Part shown: in pieces, positions 6,192 to 9,983 of the stretch
Numbering within the stretch: the first letter of the stretch is position 1
Layout of the letters: every line of letters begins with the position of its first letter
Notes under the pieces: generated by a model
What the model was told of the DNA's origin: nothing
Databases searched by the model: none
Seen by the model: the letters and a program-made list of their open reading frames with translations, nothing else
DNA from: Ruminococcaceae bacterium UBA3451
Lineage (GTDB): Bacteria > Bacillota > Clostridia > Oscillospirales > Acutalibacteraceae
Direction of reading: 5' to 3'
Assembly (NCBI GenBank): GCA_002378845.1
Contig: DFRY01000077.1
Location: 1-9,983 of the forward strand
DNA: 9,983 nt
Made by a program: the position numbers and the translations under genes

Positions 6192-7187
6192 TCAGCGAAT
6201 GGAGTAGTCCTTTTCCAAGCGCTCCGGCGAATCCACTACGTCCGGCAGCTCGCTGAACATGGTGGTAGGACTGAATTCATCCGCAGAATAATGTTTGATT
6301 GCACGGGAGACACGTTTCATGTTCGTCATGCAGCCACGCATACATTTTTTCTCATTATGCAGCTTTAATACATACAAATAGCAGCATCCGCAAGTTTTCC
6401 TTGTCAGCGCAAGGTAGCTTTTTTTATATTTTTCATACACACCGCTGCGTTCCAGCGAAATGCGAACCATCGCGATTGCACGGATGAAATCGTTAATTTT
6501 ATCCGCATTCATAGTCGCAAGCGTGCTGGCGGGGTGCTGATTATAATAATAAAGCGGGCGGTCAAGCACAATAATCCGGTTGGCATGTGCAAACACCCGG
6601 TTTGCCACTGCCATATCCTCAAAGCACATGGTTGGGAACTTAATGTCGTAATCGCTAAACAGGCTGCGCTTATACATTTTATTCCATACCAGGCTTTGAA
6701 TCTGCACGTCGCGCAAAAGCCGGTTCATAGCCTGAGTCTGGTTAAATATTCCGTGGCAGCGGAACGGGTATTCAAACAGGAAATCATTTTCAACAAAATG
6801 ATAATAATAGTAGCAGCAGGAAATGTCGGCCCCTGTATCAACGCAGGCATTGTACAGCTCTGCAAGGAAGGTGGGGGCAACATAGTCGTCGCTGTCCACA
6901 AAGCACACGTAATCGCCCCGGGCAATTGCCAGTCCGGCGTTGCGTGCCTGCGACATACCCTGGTTTTTTTGGTCAATAACAATGACGGAAGCATATCTTT
7001 CTTCAAAATGGCGCAAAATGGACAGGGAACCGTCGCGGGAGCCGTCGTTGACAGCAATAATTTCAAAATCGGTAAAAGTCTGTTCGACAAGGGAAGAAAG
7101 GCACTTTCCGACATACTTTTCGACGTTATAAACAGGAATTATAATACTTACTTTTGGTTTCTCTTCACGTAAGGCCAAACAACTCAT
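6192..7187 (-). CDS. Family 2 glycosyltransferase (GT-A fold)
   Basis: This 331-residue enzyme is expected to transfer a sugar from a nucleotide-sugar donor, probably to an envelope lipid or polysaccharide at the inner face of the membrane. GT2 motifs (numbered from the ATG) are VSIIIPVYNVEKYV (13-26), AVNDGSRDGS (45-54), NQGMSQARNAGL (75-86) and the metal-binding FVDSDD (96-101). CFEDMAVANRVF (188-199) follows, holding the usual Glu-Asp pair. The C-terminal third contains a cysteine cluster: C266, C268, C269, C282 and C286. The ATG at 7187 directly abuts the AAAGG motif (7192-7188), which is too close. The in-frame TTG at 7178 has 9-base spacing and may be the real start, giving 328 residues. 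It heads the operon with the LPG-synthase-like protein and nadE. The donor and acceptor cannot be read from sequence. Confidence 0.93.
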   Translation of the reverse strand: MSCLALREEKPKVSIIIPVYNVEKYVGKCLSSLVEQTFTDFEIIAVNDGSRDGSLSILRHFEERYASVIVIDQKNQGMSQARNAGLAIARGDYVCFVDSDDYVAPTFLAELYNACVDTGADISCCYYYYHFVENDFLFEYPFRCHGIFNQTQAMNRLLRDVQIQSLVWNKMYKRSLFSDYDIKFPTMCFEDMAVANRVFAHANRIIVLDRPLYYYNQHPASTLATMNADKINDFIRAIAMVRISLERSGVYEKYKKSYLALTRKTCGCCYLYVLKLHNEKKCMRGCMTNMKRVSRAIKHYSADEFSPTTMFSELPDVVDSPERLEKDYSIR

Positions 7188-7200
7188 CCTTTCTGGACCG

Positions 7201-7261
7201 GGAGCGTACGGTAACAGTATCGCCCCTTCGAGCCTGCATCATACCTCCGCTGTAGGCGAAG
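7201..7261 (-). other. Two adjacent predicted RNA hairpins in the glycosyltransferase operon leader
   Basis: Read on the minus strand, 7261-7226 folds as an imperfect 11-bp stem (CTTCGCCTACA against TGCAGGC-TC-GAAG, with one mismatch and a two-base bulge) around the loop GCGGAGGTATGA. Next to it, 7226-7201 folds as GGGGCG-A-TAC against GTA-CGCTCC with one bulged A. The loop of the first hairpin carries a GGAGG immediately followed by ATGATG. This could open a 25-codon frame that overlaps the glycosyltransferase start. No known riboswitch or leader family is recognised. The structure was worked out by hand, without energy calculation. Confidence 0.35.
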
Positions 7262-7372
7262 ACGATTTTTATTTTTTCATCAATATGACGCAAAAACTGA
7301 GCATAAAGACACATAATAGATTCTATTGCTCATTTTTGCAGATAACGGATAAAAAGTCAAGTCAAATTTAAA

Positions 7373-7403
7373 AATCAGGGTACGGCTTTCACCGCCCCTG
7401 ATT
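7373..7403 (-). terminator. Intrinsic terminator after the VanW-domain gene
   Basis: On the minus strand AATCAGGG (7403-7396) pairs with CCCTGATT (7380-7373), with an inner CGG/CCG pairing and then a T-rich run (TTTTTAAATTT). An outer dyad ACTTGA/TCAAGT (7406-7411 and 7357-7362) flanks the hairpin. It lies 21 bases past the stop at 7425 and separates this gene from the downstream glycosyltransferase operon. Confidence 0.8.
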
Positions 7404-7424
7404 GAACTTGATTTTGGAGCCGGC

Positions 7425-9083
7425 TTAATCCGGAATGACGATATTATCGGTCGAATCCGGGGCGGAACCGGCGTCCGGCTGAGCCGAGGTCTGGTCGGCC
7501 GCCTGACTGGAAGAACTGGCGGGCGCCTGACTTTGCGGCGCGGACGAGCTGGAGGAAGGCGCCGAACTGCTTGGTGCCGAAGAAGAGCTCGCCGGTTTGG
7601 AAGATGCCGGCGGCGCAGTCGACGAAGCCGTTTTTCCACCCACTACTGTGCCGGGGCCCATGGAATAATAAGCCGGGCTGGCGCGGTAATAAGAAGAAGG
7701 TAAATTTTCTGTTTTTACAACTTTTCCGTCTTTATAAAATACCCGCTGTGCGGTTGCGCGGGAACCGATGCGCGCTTTGGCGTCAAGCTTGACAACACCC
7801 TTCGCAAGGGTCTTATCCACCGTATATTTTGCTTCGGTGGGCGCGGGGATGGTTGCCGTCTTTTGCGACGTAATTTCAATTTTATCGTAATCCGGCGACT
7901 GGTACCCGTAAAAAGTCGCTGTCAGAACTTTTCCGGCCGTACTGGTTACAATATAAACTGGATATTCGGTCGGATTTTTGAATTTAAAATCCAGTTCCGG
8001 GTAGCTGACCGCCGCGTCCTGCCCGATCGGACAGTAAACGGACTGAATAGAGTGGTTGCTGCGCTGCACGATCGTCATATTGGAACGAAGCGCGGCACCG
8101 TAAACGGTGGTGGACGCCTGACAAATTCCGCCGCCGTATGCCTGAATCAGCTTTCCGTTCAGAATGGCGCCCGCTTCGCGGTAGCCGTTTGCCTGATTAC
8201 AGTCCCCCGTGGCGCCGTTAAAGGAAAAGGTACCGCCGGGCGGCACACAGGTTCCGTTCAGGCTGGCAAGCGCACGGGACATATTATAGGTTCCGTTTGC
8301 ATTATTTGTAGACGTGGTACTGTAGGTTCCCAGCTTCTGCAAATGGCTTTTCATTTCCGCAATGGTCTTATTAAAAGGAACCACCGCGGTGGGCACTTGC
8401 ACCGTTCCGGTTTTTGCCCCGTTAATCAGGGACTCCACACTGGAATAAAGGCGGTTTTCATCTACGGAAAGGCCGTCCTTTCCGTCTTTGTACTGGAAAG
8501 TTGCCGTAGCCGGGTCAAACGAAGCGACCGTGGCGTCAACCGGAGCATAAGGGATTTCTTTTATCATATCCTTTAATTTACCGTCAATCCCGTCGTAGCT
8601 CATGGTATTGGTGATTTCGTAGGTTTTGGGCGTGGTTTTCAGCGCGGTTACCTGCCGGTACCGTTCCTCGCGGTCACCCTGCCGCGCGTAAGAATAAGCT
8701 TCTTTTAGAACAGAGTCGGTGTCAAAGGCAAAGGAAAAATCATTCTCCGTTATCTTCCAGCTTTTATCCTTATATTGAATGGTTATGTTGTATTTGTCCC
8801 GCAGGGTCGGTTCCAACTGCTTCATCGCGGCCGTCGCTTGATCCATCGTTTTTCCGCCAAGGTCAATGCCCTGCACTACGATGCCCGGATAAAAGGTGTC
8901 CACATCAATTACTGCGCTGACCTGTTTTTGATACCGGTACTGCTCGTAAAGCTGCTTCCCGAAAATTCCGCCGGCGATGCACAGCACTAAGACAACCGCG
9001 ATAATCGCGATAACGGCCGTATGTTTTTTGGGCTTTGCCTGGGGAACCGCGGATGAAATATCAACCATGTTTCCAACAGCCAT
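7425..9083 (-). CDS. Membrane-anchored PG-binding_4 / VanW / G5-like protein with Ser/Pro-rich tail
   Basis: This 552-residue cell-surface protein has a short cytoplasmic N-terminus and a single membrane anchor at about 22-42 (HTAVIAIIAVVLVLCIAGG). A putative peptidoglycan-binding (YoaR-type) region covers about 55-240. The VanW domain at about 250-380 shows FSFNGATGDCNQANGYREAG, then AYGGGICQASTTVYGAAL and VSYPELDFKFKN. A G5-like region lies at about 405-470. The tail from 485 on is low-complexity Ser/Pro/Ala and ends IVIPD. VanW is an accessory gene in vancomycin clusters whose biochemical role is unknown, and homologues are common in Clostridia outside resistance loci. No van resistance genes are present here, so this is not evidence of glycopeptide resistance. 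The start at 9083 has GGAGG at 9096-9092 with 8-base spacing. An upstream in-frame start at 9098 overlaps this ribosome site and is rejected. It appears to be transcribed alone. Confidence 0.93.
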   Translation of the reverse strand: MAVGNMVDISSAVPQAKPKKHTAVIAIIAVVLVLCIAGGIFGKQLYEQYRYQKQVSAVIDVDTFYPGIVVQGIDLGGKTMDQATAAMKQLEPTLRDKYNITIQYKDKSWKITENDFSFAFDTDSVLKEAYSYARQGDREERYRQVTALKTTPKTYEITNTMSYDGIDGKLKDMIKEIPYAPVDATVASFDPATATFQYKDGKDGLSVDENRLYSSVESLINGAKTGTVQVPTAVVPFNKTIAEMKSHLQKLGTYSTTSTNNANGTYNMSRALASLNGTCVPPGGTFSFNGATGDCNQANGYREAGAILNGKLIQAYGGGICQASTTVYGAALRSNMTIVQRSNHSIQSVYCPIGQDAAVSYPELDFKFKNPTEYPVYIVTSTAGKVLTATFYGYQSPDYDKIEITSQKTATIPAPTEAKYTVDKTLAKGVVKLDAKARIGSRATAQRVFYKDGKVVKTENLPSSYYRASPAYYSMGPGTVVGGKTASSTAPPASSKPASSSSAPSSSAPSSSSSAPQSQAPASSSSQAADQTSAQPDAGSAPDSTDNIVIPD

Positions 9084-9127
9084 ACTGCTGCCCTCCAATT
9101 ATTTACAAAATTATGTAGTCTGGATTC

Positions 9128-9156
9128 ATTATATCGCCTGACTTGGTAAAAGTAAA
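9128..9156 (-). promoter_or_regulatory. Vegetative promoter for the VanW-domain gene
   Basis: On the minus strand TTTACT (9156-9151, four of six consensus bases) is followed after 17 bases by a perfect TATAAT (9133-9128). Transcription would start near 9121, about 38 bases before the ATG at 9083. That is a sensible leader containing the GGAGG site. Confidence 0.65.
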
Positions 9157-9257
9157 GTAACAGCTTTATTACAAGGAAACGCGAAAAAGGGCGCTATACC
9201 TAATTATTTTGGTAATTTTATCCCGTTAAAACAACGTCGGAAGCGATCATCCAATCA

Positions 9258-9286
9258 TTGACATTACACATGATAACTTTTATAAT
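9258..9286 (+). promoter_or_regulatory. Full-consensus vegetative (sigma-A) promoter for the glycolipid synthase
   Basis: TTGACA at 9258-9263, a 17-base spacer and TATAAT at 9281-9286 match the housekeeping consensus at every position. Transcription should begin near 9293, giving a leader of about 59 bases to the ATG at 9352. ATTACA (9263-9268) and TGTAAT (9294-9299) form an inverted pair around the -10 region, so an operator overlapping the promoter is possible. Confidence 0.8.
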
Positions 9287-9351
9287 TATATGATGTAATA
9301 ATAAGTATAGTATCGTTCCTGTAAATAAAAGGTATTTTTAGGAGTGTTGAG

Positions 9352-9983
9352 ATGAAAATATTAATTCTTTCGGCTGCGACCGGCGGCGGGCATCTGCGCG
9401 CTTCCCATGCCATTGAAAAATATATTGCGGAAAACTCCACCGGCAACGAAGTCGTAGTGATTGACGCGCTAAAAAGCATCAATCTGGTGCTGGACAAAAC
9501 AGTATGCGAGGGCTACCATTTCCTTGCGACGAAAACGCCGAAGGTGTTCGGTCAGCTTTACCGCAAAACAAACGAAGAAAGCATTCTTTCCAACCTGGTC
9601 AGCCGCTTTACCAGCGTGTTCAGCCAAAAGCTGATTCCGCTGATGGAAGAGCAGAACCCGGACGTAATTATTTCTACCCATCCGTTCGTAACGGAAATGA
9701 TTTCGCACCTGAAAAGCAAGGGGATTGTTACCGCGCCGCTGATTTGCCTGATGACGGATTACGGCCCCCACCGCGCGTGGATTGCCGACCGGGTGGACGC
9801 GTATGTGGTTTCCACGCCGGATATGATCCCCGAAATGCAGGAAATGGGTGTGAAAAAAGAGAAAATTTATCCCTTTGGTATTCCGGTGGGCGACGTTTTC
9901 TTCAGCAAAAAAGAAAAACCGGAACTGCTGAAAAAGTTCGAAATGGACCCCGACCTGCCGACCATTCTGATTATGGCGGGCAG
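9352..9983 (+). CDS. Diacylglycerol glycosyltransferase, MGDG synthase/UgtP type, N-terminal part cut by right edge
   Basis: The first 210 codons are present, and the frame is open to the end of the window. The protein starts MKILILSAATGGGHLRASHA, the glycine-rich N-terminus of the MGDG synthase domain (here about residues 13-170). It continues with IISTHPFVTEM (about 103-113), LMTDYGPHRAWI (about 131-142) and FGIPVGDVF, the link towards the C-terminal nucleotide-sugar-binding GT-B domain, which is off the window. Family members, about 370-400 residues long, transfer glucose or galactose to diacylglycerol to make membrane glycolipids, which can also anchor lipoteichoic acid. The start has GGAG at 9341-9344 with 7-base spacing. 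Sugar specificity and processivity cannot be decided from this half. It is driven by its own strong promoter, divergent from the VanW gene. Confidence 0.94.
   Translation, partial: MKILILSAATGGGHLRASHAIEKYIAENSTGNEVVVIDALKSINLVLDKTVCEGYHFLATKTPKVFGQLYRKTNEESILSNLVSRFTSVFSQKLIPLMEEQNPDVIISTHPFVTEMISHLKSKGIVTAPLICLMTDYGPHRAWIADRVDAYVVSTPDMIPEMQEMGVKKEKIYPFGIPVGDVFFSKKEKPELLKKFEMDPDLPTILIMAG

Noticed and set aside
7355..7365. Tandem TTGACTTGACT on the minus strand as a -35 element for the glycosyltransferase operon
   Set aside because: No acceptable -10 lies 16-18 bases downstream. The sequence belongs to the T-rich tail and outer dyad of the VanW-gene terminator.
7863..8576. 237-codon plus-strand open frame
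   Set aside because: It is antisense to the VanW-domain gene and has no recognisable domain or initiation signal.
7425..9083. Glycopeptide resistance determinant
   Set aside because: Only a VanW domain is present. No vanH, vanA/B-type ligase, vanX or vanRS genes are in the window, and VanW-domain proteins are widespread without resistance.
1..9983. CRISPR arrays, insertion sequences, tRNA or rRNA genes, prophage or defence systems
   Set aside because: No regularly spaced repeats, transposase, integrase or RNA gene sequences were seen, and gene content and base use are even across the window.

Overview
The window looks like chromosomal DNA from an endospore-forming member of the Clostridia. 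The evidence is a spoVAC-spoVAD pair, strong GGAGG-type ribosome binding sites, and a VanW/G5 envelope protein. The mid-range GC and mixed codon use would suit the Oscillospiraceae/Ruminococcaceae, but that rank is inference. I see no phage, transposon, CRISPR, tRNA or rRNA. This is mostly core-type cell-envelope, sporulation and cofactor DNA, with a few poorly characterised parts.

Layout, left to right. (1) 1-1054, minus strand: the start of a spoVA operon, spoVAC followed by spoVAD, which runs off the left edge. A sigma-G-like promoter lies in front. (2) 1089-2155, plus strand: a divergent signal-less lytic transglycosylase (SLT/GH23 fold). It is preceded by a near-perfect sigma-D (flagellar, sigma-28 type) promoter, TAAA-N15-GCCGATAT. 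A 13-bp hairpin at 2196-2244 separates it from the convergent genes. (3) 2252-3014, minus strand: a small unit of unknown function, with a probable 61-residue two-helix membrane peptide followed by a 160-residue multi-pass membrane protein. (4) 3091-7187, minus strand: an operon of a family-2 glycosyltransferase, an LPG-synthase/flippase-like membrane protein (UPF0104 type) and glutamine-dependent NAD+ synthetase. nadE is translationally coupled to the membrane protein and ends in an 18-bp terminator stem. (5) 7201-7261: two back-to-back predicted hairpins in the leader of that operon. (6) 7373-9156, minus strand: a single-gene unit for a membrane-anchored PG-binding/VanW/G5 protein with a Ser/Pro tail, with its own promoter and terminator. 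(7) 9258-9983, plus strand: a full-consensus vegetative promoter driving a diacylglycerol glycosyltransferase of the MGDG synthase/UgtP type, cut off by the right edge.

Functional themes. SpoVAC and SpoVAD belong to the spore Ca-dipicolinate channel. The glycosyltransferase, the LPG-synthase-like protein, the VanW protein and the glycolipid synthase all fit envelope glycolipid or wall modification. nadE is a housekeeping passenger in an envelope operon. The clearest testable new idea is that the SLT enzyme belongs to the motility regulon and may leave the cell by the flagellar export route, because it combines a sigma-D promoter with no signal peptide. I did not find strong evidence of a wholly novel system.
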